NCBI GenBank assembly: GCA_963682175.1
Contig: OY821782.1
Span: 31,021,741-31,085,740 of the forward strand
Direction of reading: 5' to 3'
DNA length: 64,000 nt
Source: Triglochin maritima
Lineage: Eukaryota > Streptophyta > Magnoliopsida > Alismatales > Juncaginaceae
Below the pieces are notes generated by a model. That model made no database searches, had not been told where the DNA came from, and saw only the letters and a program-made list of their open reading frames with translations. Shown here piece after piece: positions 45,145 through 56,932 of this stretch; the first letter of the stretch is position 1, and each line of letters starts with the position of its first letter. The position numbers and the translations under genes were made by a program.

Positions 45145-45288
45145 AGTGTAGGAGGTAGTTTAGTAATTTTAAAAAAAAACAACGACTCTTATAGTCGTTC
45201 GAACTGACGTCAGCATCCAACGGCTTTAAGAGCCATTGGAGAATAGTCCGGTTATGCCGCGCCGGTGGCGGGCCGGTTCCCAAGTCTA

Positions 45289-45999
45289 GATATAAGGTTA
45301 AGACATGGAAAATGTACGTACTTTATTCGTCAAAAAACAAAATCTCTAAATCTCTTATCGAATGACTTCCAAATTTTTTGATTTTCGACACACATAGATA
45401 ATATGAATGAGATCTACTATTTGGATTTCCAGTTGAAATTTAAAATTTAAGTTATTACCAAAGGTAAATTAATGTTAACAAAAATTATTGCAGTGAATCC
45501 TCCTAATTAATATTGGAATGTTTGTGCTTTCGATCCGTATTTGTGGTAAGTGCAGTTGTGGTAGATTATATTAACTACATTGCAATTAGGTGGTGATCGC
45601 TAGTCAGGCCAAACTCAGTCAAGCTGGAGCCAGCTCGGGTATCTCTCTAAATTACTACACTAAATCTCCGAAATTGGGTCTGATTTTGTCTTCTACATCT
45701 ATTATACAACCTTAGGTTGCTACAAAGTAGTTCTGACATTTACGTAAAGGATCTGAATTTGTCTACGGAAATGGAATAAAAAGTTTATATAGAACATTAT
45801 TTTCTTCGCACGCATTCTAAGGTATAGATTTTTTTCTGGACCTTAATATTGCTAACAAAATTCTATTGAAATAGAAGTTGCTCAAGAAAAAAAATTACTC
45901 ATTTAGATTAACGTCCATACCAGTCATTATAGTTTGAATCTTCCTTCGTAAATTACTAAAGCGTGCTACACAAGAACACAATCTTCGTAGACTCTCACC
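45289..45999. other. No gene seen
   Basis: AT-rich noncoding DNA between the minus-strand hAT edge and a MITE-like element. Confidence 0.35.
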
Positions 46000-46284
46000 T
46001 AGGGTTGTCAACTTTGGCTCGGCTCGATAGCTCGACTCGAACTACTCGAAAAACGTTCGATTCTAGTTTAACTTGAAAATGAATGATCATAATGAAAAAC
46101 CAAAAATCTTCAAACTTGGTTCCTTAGATGAGCCGCTTGAACTCGAAATGTTTTGATGCTCGACTCAATAGTTCGTTCAAATTTTTTATTACTTCATTCA
46201 TAATTATTTTTTTGTATTTGTTAATAACATAAGATAATACATATGACTCAAAATTTCACTCGACTCAGCTCGTTTACACCCCTA
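46000..46284. mobile_element. Probable hAT-type MITE (GGCTCG-rich)
   Basis: Left end TAGGGTTGTCAACTTTGGCT and right end, inverted, TAGGGGTGTAAACGAGCTGA form imperfect terminal repeats with CTCGACTCGAA-type inner repeats. This type is common in plants. The flanking 8-mers (CTCTCACC and CCCAGCAC) do not match, so the edges or the duplication have decayed. Confidence 0.5.
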
Positions 46285-46627
46285 CCCAGCACGTTTGCAA
46301 TTTGACACCAGTGGAACTCCATTCCCTCTTCACAAATTATAAAGAAGGTATCAATTATACCATAAAATATAAATATACAATATTTTACAACGGGTCTTAG
46401 CAAAAGACAACTTGCTTTTCGTCGGTTAAATGCGGATCACGTTCTCCACGACCTTCAGTTCTCTCATCCATCTGATCTCTTCTCGTTTTGGGCATTATTG
46501 TGCACAAAAAGCACACCACGCGGCTGTAGTGTCAGGGATGGTGGACAATGCCCAATCCTGAGGATATTTGACACAAAGCCCACAAATTAAACTTCTTCCT
46601 TTTCCTTTCTTTTTTGCTTGGCAAGGC
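46285..46627. other. No gene seen
   Basis: Noncoding DNA up to a hAT-like edge. A minus-strand frame crossing 46532-46753 overlaps that edge and has no domain. Confidence 0.35.
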
Positions 46628-48400
46628 TAGAGCTGGGTGCCCAACCCAGCCCGCTGTTCCGTGACTAAAGCCTGGCCGGTTTGTCCAACGGCTACGACTC
46701 TTATAGTTGTTGTTTTTTAATTTTTTTAATTTTTTGAAATTACGAAATATCATTACAAAAATCTATTAAACCTCCAAATCAATTCTTTTTTTTCAAATCA
46801 AATATTTTTTTCCAATATTCTTATTTACTTCTTTAATCTTTCACTAAGTGTTGTAATTGTGTTGGAAGCGGGTCGAGTTTGAGTGAAAGCAATTATTGCC
46901 TGATTAGTCCGATTTCACGACATACCGACACATCTTTGTTTCCCGCCTTCTCATTTGCATTTTTTTACTTTTTTAGTTTATTTAGCATAATAGTTTATTT
47001 GAGTTAAATTTAATTTAGTTAATTATCATGGATTTCTGGTTGGTTACAAAATTAAGATTAAAATTTGCCTACATTTTAATTTTAATGACATCTAACCCAC
47101 CAATTAATTCATCACCTAAACCTCAGGGGATAGTAATCACCGAGTTAGTGGATCAAGTAGAGGCAAAAGTACTAGAACAAAAACTAGTAAGGTTTGGAAT
47201 GATTTTGACCCATCACAAGATAAAACTGGGATAAATATGACTATATGTAAAATATGTGTTGTTGAACTTACTACATCTGGTAGTCCATGAACTGGTCATC
47301 TAACAAGACATGCAAAAAATGTAAACTTAGGAATGTTATAGTAACTTATTCACAACAATCTATTCTAACTATGAAACATTAAAAATTAGGAAATACGATC
47401 AAATTAAAGATAGAGATGTAATTGTTGATTATATAACTAGAGATGGATTACCGTTTTACCAAGTTGAATTTCCAAACCATAGAAAGACATTAAGCTACCA
47501 TAACCCACAATTTCAACCATTTTCCCAGTGCACATTTCGGGTTGCTGCAAATACAAAATATGATAAGGGGAAAATGAAATTGATTAATACATTTGCATAA
47601 ATGCCTTATAGGACAGCATTAACAAGCGATGTTTGGACATCAAAATCTGGTTTTCCATTTTGTTGCGTAACTGCTCGTTTTTTAGATAATTCATGGTTTT
47701 TACATAAAAATACATTATATCTTATGCACCGATTTTGCACCCACATACTACTATGATTATATATAACCAGATAATAGATGTATTGCATGAATATACAATA
47801 ACAAATAAAATTTGTGCAATCTTTTTTGACAATGCTATTAATAACTCTAAAGCAATAGAATTACTTGTAAGATTATGTAATCCACCATGAGATGATATTA
47901 TTTTTCGTATTAGATGTTTTTAATTATCATTTTTTAAACTTAGGCATACAAGATGGACTTGAAATAATAAAACATTATTCACAAAATGTTAAAGATGCTC
48001 ACTTATATATGTACTAATAATATATATATAGATATCAAGAATTTAGAGAATGGTTCTCTTCTAATGATGTTAGATCTAGAAAGTTTATATTAGATGTTGC
48101 TCATAGATGGAACTGTACTTGTGAAATATTGAAATATTATTTTCGTTATAAATATTTAATTACAACTTTTTATAATGAAAAACAAAATGAAAATATTTCA
48201 ACTAATCTTGTTTGGGATGATTGGGATTTTTAACTAATTCTTAATTTTGTTAGATTTCTTTATATCTGAATTACTTCCAATTACTAGAGTATTAATGAAA
48301 TTTAGGATTAATGGTTGTTTTGTAGAAATTATAAATGTAATGAAGCCTAAATTTAATATATATTGGAAACCAACCAATTGCCCTTGAATAGTATATACTG
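46628..48400 (+). pseudogene. hAT transposase (BED finger, RICESLEEPER-like), broken
   Basis: The left edge TAGAGCTGGGTGCCCAACCC and the CAACGGCTACGACTCTTATAGT leader match, in inverted orientation, the hAT edge at 45288, so both are one family. Coding traces on the plus strand from about 47240: CKICVVELTTSG with TGHLTRH (BED-like finger), DYITRDGLPFYQVEF, TALTSDVWTSKSGFPF, FFDNAINNSKAIELL, RSRKFILDVAHRWNCTCEIL and KPKFNIYWKPTN. These follow the hAT order but fall in several frames with many stops. The C-terminal dimerisation domain was not found. Confidence 0.78.
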
Positions 48401-50034
48401 GTCTCCTATATAATGATATGCATAAATAGTCATGATGAACATAAAAATGTTGAATATCGATATGCTAACAATATATGCATGTGTATTATTAATATCTAGA
48501 AGAATCTCATCGTGATGAATAAAAATCACAAGTACGGAAATATATTGGACTAATGAGAGCACTAACCAATATAAAATATATAGTTTCAAGAGAAATAACA
48601 AATAAATCAAAAGCTTAAAGATAATAATTATGAAAATATGATAACCAAATCAACCTCAAGAATATTAAACAAAATATTTGTATCATGGTATATAATGATC
48701 ATTTGTCATATTGGTATTCCAGCATATGGTCATGTATATTTATTAGAGAGAGTATATACTATTTATCAAATAAAACTCACATAAGTAAAAAAATATTTGT
48801 TTCGTGGAGAGTTACTTGACAATCCATTTTAATTTCCGAATTTCTATACGATAAGGACATTAATTATTTTGTCGTTTATCTCATCCACATTCATATCCAC
48901 AATGATCGCAAAATGATAATACTAGACTTTTGTAAGACCTTTCATTATTAGCTCATACATTCACTTCAGGGAATGGAGGAAATCAATTGGGTAGATTTCG
49001 TGATTTTTCATCCATAACTCGATATTCAACTCAGCCACACATGGGCACGAGCCTAGATCATGATATTTCCGATATCATTTTCTTGAAAATGAATGCGAAG
49101 GAAAAACACATTTTTCGTTTTATCTTGATTTGATGCTTATTTCTTTTTTCATTTGGTATTTTCAAGGGCAATTGGTTGGATTCAACATCCAAAATCCGGG
49201 ATAAGTAGTTCTTATCTCTTATCGAGTATATAGTTTAAAGTGAAATTGTGCAAGCATTAAAAAATGATTGGTACATGCACGTGAAGGAACAAAAACAACT
49301 TCATTTTTATATTGCATATGCAACTTATGACCACTTTTACAACATATACATGTACTACTTTTTGAATGCATACTAAAACATCTCAAATATGAAGACATTA
49401 TAATGTGCTTGAACCATATAATATACATATGTGCATATTAGCAATTCTAAAAGCAACAAATAGCAATGTTGATTGTATGTAATATATCTTCTTCTCTTTT
49501 ACAAAATAAAAATGATATATTCTATTCACCATGTGAGTAAATACGAAATTAATTATCTCATGATAAAAAAATATACAGTCAAATGATTGAATACATACAT
49601 ATTTCAATAATTACCCTCTTTGTCAAGGATACAAATCAATAAAGGTCAATTATAACTTCGCAATAAACAAAAATGTGAATCATTTGAATCTTAATGATTA
49701 CAATAAATTAGGATTTACATTTACAATAAATTAGGAGGTGTATGTAAGTTACAAGCATTTACATTCTATACTAGTTGAGATATAAATAAGAATGCAAATA
49801 CTAGAGATGTTATAATACTCAAAGAGAAGTTATAATAAGTTATAATGGTTGGAAGGTGAATCGTCCATCACATATATAATTTCATTACACTTCTAACACA
49901 CCAATTTGGCCATGTCATATTAAGCTTTTCATGTTTGAAGTATTACTCTATTAAATATTCCTTTAGCATATCAAACCTAGATAATATAAATTCTTATTCA
50001 CCTAAAAGGCTAATCTAATAGTTACCACTGAAAT
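48401..50034. other. No gene; very AT-rich
   Basis: No domain is readable on either strand. It may include the decayed 3' part of the hAT element. Confidence 0.4.
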
Positions 50035-51390
50035 TGTAACATCCTCAAACAGCGGAATAATTTAAAATTTTAAATAACACACAATCAACTGAGGATATTA
50101 CGCAAATATGGAAACAGGTGCACCCACATATATAATATATATATGTACATCAGAGTATTTCAAAAGCTGTGATTACATCAAAAGGTTATACAACGAATAC
50201 AGTAATCACCCGACCTCAACTGAGAGAAAGCGGGATCCGGTAGCGGTGCTCCTCTCCTCGGTCACCACCCTCTATCGCCGGTCACGACCTGAAAAGTAAA
50301 CGTGCAACAATGCCTGAGTTTCCATAAGGAAACCCCGTATGCCAAACTCTACAATGCATGAAATAAAAACACCCTAGCATGCAGTTCTACTAACAAGAAA
50401 AGCATCTCAAACAGGCTGGGCTCCAGGGCTCTTTCACCCAACCACAACACACACCACCGTCACGAGGCTCCAGGGCTTTTTCACCCAACCACCGCAACAC
50501 ACACTCGTCTCCAAGCTGGGTTCCAGGCATTTTTCAGCCAACCGCAGCTACCACGACACGACCAAGGGCTCTAGGTCTTTTTCAACCAACCTTTAACACG
50601 CGGTCCCTGCTCAGGCTCCTGGCCTTTTTCAGCCAACCTGAACGCACTACGAAGCTCCAGGTATTTTTCAACCAACCTCGCACAGACTAGCTGGGCTTCA
50701 GGTCTTTTTCAACCAAGCGCAGCTCTCACACAGTTACGGGGCTCCAGGGTTTTTTCACCCAACCACCGCAACGCCACAAATTCTAAGCTGGCCCTTAGGC
50801 CTTTTTCAGCCAACCCAAGCTCTCACACAATTACGGGGCTCCAGGTCTTTTTCACCCAACCACCGCAACTCTCGTGCACCCTAGCACACTCGCCGGAAGG
50901 ACCTCAGCACACAACTCGCCCCACACGGATGACCACCACAACCGCACCTCCATAGTGCAAAACTGAACACAAACGGTCGACCGAACCAAAAGTCTCGGCC
51001 GACTGAATCACGAAAACACAGGGCAATCACCTCGACCTGCACTCCCTCGGTCGACCGATTACCACCAACCACTCGCTCGGTCGAACCCAAATCAAGGGAC
51101 GGTCGACCGTTTAGATGATCAACTCCCAGGTTCAACGAACAGAACGACCAATCGGTTGAACGGCAAAGGGGCCCCGTTCGACCGAAAGTCACTAGGGCAA
51201 AATCCCTCAATCTCCACAACAAATTCGATCGAACCCCCGAGCACTCTTGGTCGACCGAATCCCACCAGGGAATAATCCCTCACTCTCACCACGAATCCGG
51301 TCGAACGTCGAGCACTCTCGGTCGACCGAATTCCACCAGAGCGTTCCCCCACGCTCAGCATCAAGTCCGGTCGACCGCCACAAAGCATTG
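50035..51390 (-). repeat. Second chromovirus-like LTR portion, with CTCCAGG...TTTTTCA minisatellite
   Basis: Starts TGTAACATCC at 50035 and shares the box GTTTCCATAAGGAAACCCCG with 40964-42486, but the rest is only loosely similar. It has its own minisatellite (50405-50880) and GGTCGACC cluster (50980-51380). It ends at the Gypsy D insertion (TSD CATTG, 51386-51390), and its sequence resumes at 60028 as the duplication copy 2. Confidence 0.58.
50405..50880. repeat. Minisatellite of about ten GGCTCCAGG-N-CTTTTTCA-CCAACC units
   Basis: Units of roughly 40-60 bp share GGGCTCCAGGGCTTTTTCA and ACCCAACC with variable spacers. Examples start near 50415, 50465, 50519, 50569, 50608, 50656, 50694, 50741, 50793 and 50835. 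Spacer lengths differ, so this is not a CRISPR array. Confidence 0.85.
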
Positions 51391-51758
51391 TGATTGACAT
51401 CATTTCATGCTTATATTTGTATCTTATATCCATTATCTTTCACCTCAACAATGCTATGTCACGAGTTTTATGTTTAGTTTTCAGGAATAAATAGGTTTGA
51501 AGAGATGAAGCATAAAAGGACCCAAAAGCCCGGAAAAAGGACTGAATTATGAGATCTGGGGACCGAGATGCAAGGAAGAAGGACCTGAGTGCAAGACAGA
51601 AGGACCTAAGAGCAAAACAGAATACTCCACACCATCATGGGGAGTATTTTACCAATTCGATTCGGGTCGGAGCTCCAACAAGTCAAGTAACCGCATCAAG
51701 ACCAACAATACCAGAAAGAAAAGCCCACAACAAAAATGAGCAGGATCTGAACCATATA

Positions 51759-51797
51759 GACCGCCAATTGGCGGTCCAAGACCGATAATTGGCGGTC
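51759..51797. promoter_or_regulatory. Paired E2F-like palindromes in Gypsy D LTR
   Basis: GACCGCCAATTGGCGGTC is a perfect palindrome. GACCGATAATTGGCGGTC follows after three bases. The pair ends about 120 bp before the TATA box, the expected promoter position. The 3' LTR pair is at 58989-59027. Confidence 0.45.
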
Positions 51798-51917
51798 CAT
51801 TTTGGCCCTAATCCGCTCAAATTTCTCCAGCACATGTCTTAGAGGATGTTTAGGCTATTTTTGGTATCTGTTTAGTCCCACATCGGGGGATTGTCCCGGT
51901 TTGCCTTTTTCCATGGC

Positions 51918-51925
51918 TATAAATA
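51918..51925 (+). promoter_or_regulatory. TATA box of Gypsy D LTR promoter
   Basis: TATAAATA within CCATGGCTATAAATAAAACT, conserved in the solo LTR (15457) and the 3' LTR. Confidence 0.65.
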
Positions 51926-52805
51926 AAACTCTTCATCTTCCATTGTAATCACTCCATATTTTAAGTGGCTATTCTTCCTACTAGAAGTGAGGCCTTGAAG
52001 CACACACTAAAGTAGGAGGATGCTACTTTTAATGTGAGTCATTTATTAAATAAAGTTTTGTGTTTCTTTAATTGTTTGTTTATGCTTCTTTTATTGTTTG
52101 TGCATATTTTAGTTTAATCGTCTTTTATTTGTAGCTTAGTTTTAATATGCTTTCTTTGCTTAGTTTAATAATTAGTGTAACGTTTAGTGAGTAGTTCCAT
52201 CCCCTTTGGGGGGTGGAGTAGATGTACATACATGCATTAGAGAATGGGATGAATGCTTTATTTTTGATGTGTTGATAAAACATGAATGTATGCTTGCTTG
52301 TTTAGGATAGAATTTATAACTTGATGAGTTTTGCCAAAATGATTAGACACCTCTCATGCTTGTTTAGGTTCTAAAATAAACAACTTGCATATGTAAATGT
52401 TAATCAACTAAGTTGGTCAATAGATTGATAGGTTTTGCCATAACATTTAGACACTTCCTATGCTTGATAAACACCACCTTCACGTGCTTAAAGAATGTAT
52501 TCTACAACCACATATTTGCATGTGTGCACTCACTCCACCCCTTAAGGGTTTTTCCATTTCTGTATTCCAGCATTCTTCCTTTGTTCTTAGCTTAGTTATT
52601 ATTTCATTGTTTGGTTCTTCCTTTCACATTTCCTACTTCTTAGCGTAGTATAGAGTAGAGTAGCATAAACATCTTTCTCCCCTATTTTTGCCACTTGATT
52701 TCGTACAAGCAAGAGGCTACTCACCTCCCTGAGGATGACTCGTACTTGTCACCGCTTCATTGCGGCCGTGCACTTGCGGTTTAAATAAAACGTTCAACAA
52801 GTTTT

Positions 52806-52823
52806 TGGCGCCGTTGTCGGGGA
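52806..52823 (+). other. Primer-binding site of Gypsy D (tRNA-Asp-like)
   Basis: TGGCGCCGTTGTCGGGGA, one base off the standard Athila/Tat site, six bases after the LTR. Confidence 0.85.
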
Positions 52824-53847
52824 GATGCCAATCCAGACTCTTGTTTGGACGATTCGAATGGATTTAATTTTTGTCTTGTAGTTTTCTTTGTTTCAGGAGA
52901 CTCACATTGAGAAGGGGAAGCATCTGGTGAAGTTTGGAGGTGGTCTGAGAGAAGAAGACAACCAATCAGCGGTCTGGTTGTTTCATTTCACCTCTAAATT
53001 TTTGTGAAGTATTGCTTTATCTGATATAGTGATCTGGGACTCGATTTGGCATGTTTTGACTTATAGTTTGTCCCTAGATCAATAATCAAACCTCTTTTAA
53101 GCAACTTGGACCCTAAAACTCAAAGCAAAAGATTAGGCATTCTTGTTGTTTAGGTCATGCATCATGTATGTGACTTGGGCATTTAGATTGTCTTTTATCT
53201 TAGCTTTATTTTCTGTTGCTGAGAGCTGACGTGAGGTACGCACCTTCTACTCTCATTTATGCATTTCGTATGAACATGCATTAGTTAGTAGGAAGTGCAT
53301 TGCAATAAGTGTGAGTTGAGCATTTGTTTGGAGAGTTGATTGCTAGATTAGGACTCCAAAACGCTACTAAGGAGGGACTGCCCCATAAAAGATAAGGTGG
53401 GGGATTTCATCACCCTTTCGTTCGCCCCAAAAACCACACTAATCAAGAGCATAATTTTAAAATCAAGTAGACGTTGGTCTTAAGGAATTCAGACGCATTA
53501 GGAAAGTGTTCCGGTCCCGACCGTCATGACCTGATCGGCGTTGCCCACTTTGTCGATAGTAGGAGAGACGAGATCCCCGTATCTTGGCTCACTTGCTGGG
53601 CTTTGTGGTCCTCGTCGTAGGGAGGTGAGGCGTGTTGAGGCCGTGTGACCTCGCAGTCAAGCGTCGTCTAGCTGTGAGGACCTATAGCGACCTTAGGATT
53701 GCTTGAGCCTTGTTTGCTTGTGTGCTTCTACCTGTACTTATCCGTCGTAGCATAAGGACTTCTTCATTTCTCTCCTGAGTCATTCTTTCTCTCCTATGTC
53801 CCCCCGTCTTCTCCTCTACGTACATTCTTTATTATAAAGAAAAAAAT
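52824..53847 (+). other. Gypsy D 5' leader
   Basis: Untranslated leader homologous (inverted) to C's 12444-13538 and to 4795-5620. It contains a single AATCAGCGGTCTGG half-site near 52973. No gene is called. Confidence 0.7.
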
Positions 53848-55708
53848 TTGGTGTGTGCACCTTTGTGCATGCTTTCGTGGACACGAGACGAGAGTGGTCG
53901 TTTGACGAGGAGCGTTGTCAATCCAGCTTCGGTCATCGATTTCTCGACACCTTCCTCCTCCCGTGTCGCACATAGTTTGGGTTCAATGGCTGCTAATTTC
54001 CGCGAGGAGGAGCAGTTGCTGGACCCACCTGAGAGTCATGTTGTCGTTCCCATACCTCTACGTGATCGATGCTACCCGAGCCGTACAACTCTACCCTCAT
54101 GCATCGTATTGCCAGAGGCAAATGGGAACCATTTTGAGGTCAAGCCTCAGTTTATTTCCATGTTCCCTCATTTCACTGGGAAAGGTGACCCCTATATCTT
54201 TCTCAAAGAATTTGAGGAGGTCTGTGCTATGTTCAAACTGCAACAACTTAGCACAGACTCCATTCATCTTAGGTTTGTCCCATTTGCGCTTAAGGATGAC
54301 GCTAAGAAGTGGTTGTATAGCAACCAGGTGAATGCCTTCAGGACTTGGGATGAGTTTTAGTCTGCATTCCTCAAAAAGTATTTTCCAAATCATTAGACTC
54401 AAAAATTGAGGAACGAAATCAATTCGTTCTATCAACATGAGACCAAATCATTTCATGCATACTTAGAGAGGTTCAAGGAGCTACTATCCTCATGCCCTCA
54501 CCATGGCATCGAGTTGTGGTGCCTGTGTCAGATTATCTACGAGGGTCTTCACATTCCATCCTGAACGCTCATTGAGTCCATGTGTCAAGGAGAGTTCTTG
54601 GGAAAGGATGAAAGGGAGGCATGGGCTTTCCTAGAAGACCTCACCGAGAAAACAATGCAATGGGAGAGTGTGAGGGAACCACCTGCATCATCTAGTATAG
54701 GAGCGAGGATCGCGAATGCAAACTACGGCCACCGAGGCGCGCATGGCGGCCTTAGTGGAATCGACAGCAAATGCGGCACCCGATCCTGAACGCTCATCGA
54801 TTCCACTACGGCCACCGAGGCGCGCATGGCGGCCTTAATACGCCGTATGGATTCAATTGAGCTCCAAAACCAACACGATGTTTCTCATGTGTCTGCATCT
54901 GCTTCACCACCATGTCATTTATGTGGTAGGATAGGTCATATAGGGGGTGAATGTGCATCCATTCCTCTGGAGATGGAACATGTAAATGTCGTCTATGATA
55001 GATCCAAGAATGACCCATATTCATCATCATATAACCCTGGATGGAGGAACCACCCTAATTTCTCATGGAACAATAACAATGCCCCAGGTGGTCCTTCAAA
55101 CTTTTCTCGACCACCTAACCGACCACACTACCCCCATGCATTCACAGTCTCATCAGTCACCCCAAAGTCAGAACACCAACCAACCAGGTTTCCCAAATTC
55201 AAACAACTTGGAAACCCGGTTTAATTCGCTTGAGAACTTAACTCGTGGACTTGAGAACTCTGTAAAAAACTTTATGTCGTCCACGAGTCAAGTTCTCACT
55301 TCGAATCAGCAGACCATCAAATCTCTCGAGCTTCAGATGGGTCAGTTGGCTCAGTCTGTACATGAGAGAGGGAGGGAGCCTGCCTAGCCAACCTGTGGCT
55401 AACCCCCATGCTCAACAGCACTCGAACATGCAAAATACAAGTTCAAGACCACAGGGGGAGCAAGTGAACTACGTGGAAGAACCTGTGGACCATGTTAATG
55501 CCATTGCGACCCTGAGAAATGGGAAACAGGTCAACAACCACGTATCCTTGCCAGAAAATTCATCTGTGTCGCCCCTTGTGGGAATGATGGTGAGAAAGAG
55601 GCCGAGGGTGAGAGTAATACACCAAAGCCTCCTTCTCCGGCACCACAGAAAACCTACCTGCCAAAAGCTCCCTATCCAAGTAGGTTAACCAAAAAGCAGA
55701 GTGACAAC
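53848..55708 (+). pseudogene. Gypsy D gag, broken
   Basis: The same Gag as in C. The frame from 53848 has FEVKPQFISMFPHFTG, DPYIFLKEFEEVCAMFK and KKWLYSNQVNAFRTWDEF, then TAG where C has a CAG codon. A second TAG follows about 36 bp on where C has CGG. A small inversion/duplication at about 54720-54840 scrambles the next part. Then come a zinc knuckle CHLCGRIGHIGGEC and the coiled-coil-like RFNSLENLTRGLENSVKNFM and SLELQMGQLAQSVHER. A frame change follows near 55370. No complete Gag could be made from this copy. Confidence 0.87.
54720..54840. repeat. 83-bp duplication with inverted segment in D gag
   Basis: CTACGGCCACCGAGGCGCGC occurs at 54723 and again at 54806. Between them, about 54754-54786 is the reverse complement of the segment that precedes this motif in C. 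This looks like template switching during replication of the element. Confidence 0.72.
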
Positions 55709-56932
55709 ATGGACAAGATATTAGAGGTGTTTAAGCAAGTAAAGGTTAACATCCTCTTGTTGGATGTCATCCAACAAATACCTCAATATGCCAAAGTGTT
55801 GAAGGATCTCTGCACAACCAAGAGGAAGACCAATGTTCCTAAGAAAGCATTCTTGGCTGCAAATATCAGCACACTTTTGTCCAATCCTACCTACACAAAA
55901 TACAAGGACCCTGGGTGTCCTACTATTCAGTGTACGATAGGGGACACTAGAATGAGCAATGTTTTGCTTGATTTAGGATCAGCGGTCAACCTCCTCCCAT
56001 TCTCTCTTTATAAACAGTTGAACTTGGGAGAATTGAAACCAACGAAGATCACCCTCCAATTGGTGGATATATCCATTCGTATTCCCATGGGGATTATCGA
56101 GGATGTGCTTATCAAAGTTGGAGATTTTATATTTCCAGTCGATTTTGTTGTCCTCGATACCAATCCTGTTGCGAACACCCACTCTTAAATAGCTTTGATT
56201 TTGGGTAGACCATTTCTGGCCACCTCCAATGCCTTGATTAATTGTAGAAATGGTCTCATGAAGCTGTCATTCAGTAACATGAGTGCCGAGTTTCATGTGT
56301 TCAACTCTGGTAAGCAACAGGAACCCGTGGATGAACCTTTAAATCTAAATCTCATCCGCCAATTGGAGAAAGCACCACAAAATCAACGAACACCCCTAAC
56401 CCCAATGCAACCCGTTGAGAATATTCGTGGGCCCAGCGAAAACTCATTGCCTGTCTTTGCAATGCAACAGAGTGAGCTGGCCTCGAACATGAATGTCCAA
56501 AGGGAGTGTTCGTTGCATGATTCAGTTGAGAGTACTAGTGAGAGTGAGACACCTCATCATATGCCTATACCAGAAGGTGTCTCTACCTCATGTCCCATGG
56601 CCATTGAGCCATTTGAGCTTCATATTGACTCCAACAAGGACCCACCTATGATCGAGCTTATGCTTGATGATCTAAATGATGGTGGGAGGTCCTTGTTGGA
56701 TGACTTGGGGAGCAGCCACGTTCTTAGCGATACAGGTCTGCTGCATCCATCGAATGAGCCTGAGGAACTCATTCTAATGCACCCGCCTATTGGTTGGAGG
56801 GTTTTGTTCGATAAGCAACTAAACCCTAGTGAGGAAACACATCTTCACTCTTTCATGTTGCCTACACCCGACCAATATCATGAGGGGTTCGAGCCTTTCA
56901 GCTTTGACCTTTCACCCCTCATGACACCTTAG
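55709..56932 (+). pseudogene. Gypsy D retropepsin region, broken
   Basis: The frame 55709-56188 starts MDKILEVFKQVKVNILLLDV and carries the active site DLGSAVNLLP and IPMGIIEDVLIKVGDFIFPV. A TAA near 56187 ends it. The frame from 56195 continues ILGRPFLATSNALINCRNG and the 180-residue variable acidic tail, stopping near 56932 (TAG) and finally after SFDVP-like codons at about 57006. No reverse transcriptase follows. Apart from the stop, the domain keeps the catalytic D-[LT]-G-[SA] triad. Confidence 0.87.

Larger units (their letters stand above)
44490..45288 (-). pseudogene. hAT element 5' part (BED-type transposase start), minus strand
   Basis: The right edge reads CTAGACTTGGGAACCGGCCC on the minus strand, a hAT (RICESLEEPER-like) style terminus. 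Promoter features follow leftward: TATA (RC of 45135-45144, CTATATAAAC) and a CT-rich 5' UTR. Farther left, a proline-rich stretch and a segment fitting the BED zinc-finger start (TSSVWNDFDEG in copy 2) are found. A small hAT MITE (44701-44836) interrupts it. No catalytic domain is seen in this piece. Confidence 0.5.
51391..52799 (+). repeat. 5' LTR of Gypsy D
   Basis: 1409 bp, TGATTGACATC to CGTTCAACA. Includes two E2F-like palindromes (51759-51776, 51780-51797), TATAAATA (51918-51925) and an AATAAAG signal near 52050. Confidence 0.93.

Noticed and set aside
46000..46284. 8-bp TSD for the GGCTCG-rich MITE
   Set aside because: CTCTCACC and CCCAGCAC do not match, so I give only the terminal-repeat evidence.
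50405..50880. CRISPR-like array of repeats and spacers
   Set aside because: Repeat cores vary, spacer lengths vary, there are no cas genes and the context is a plant LTR; it is a minisatellite.
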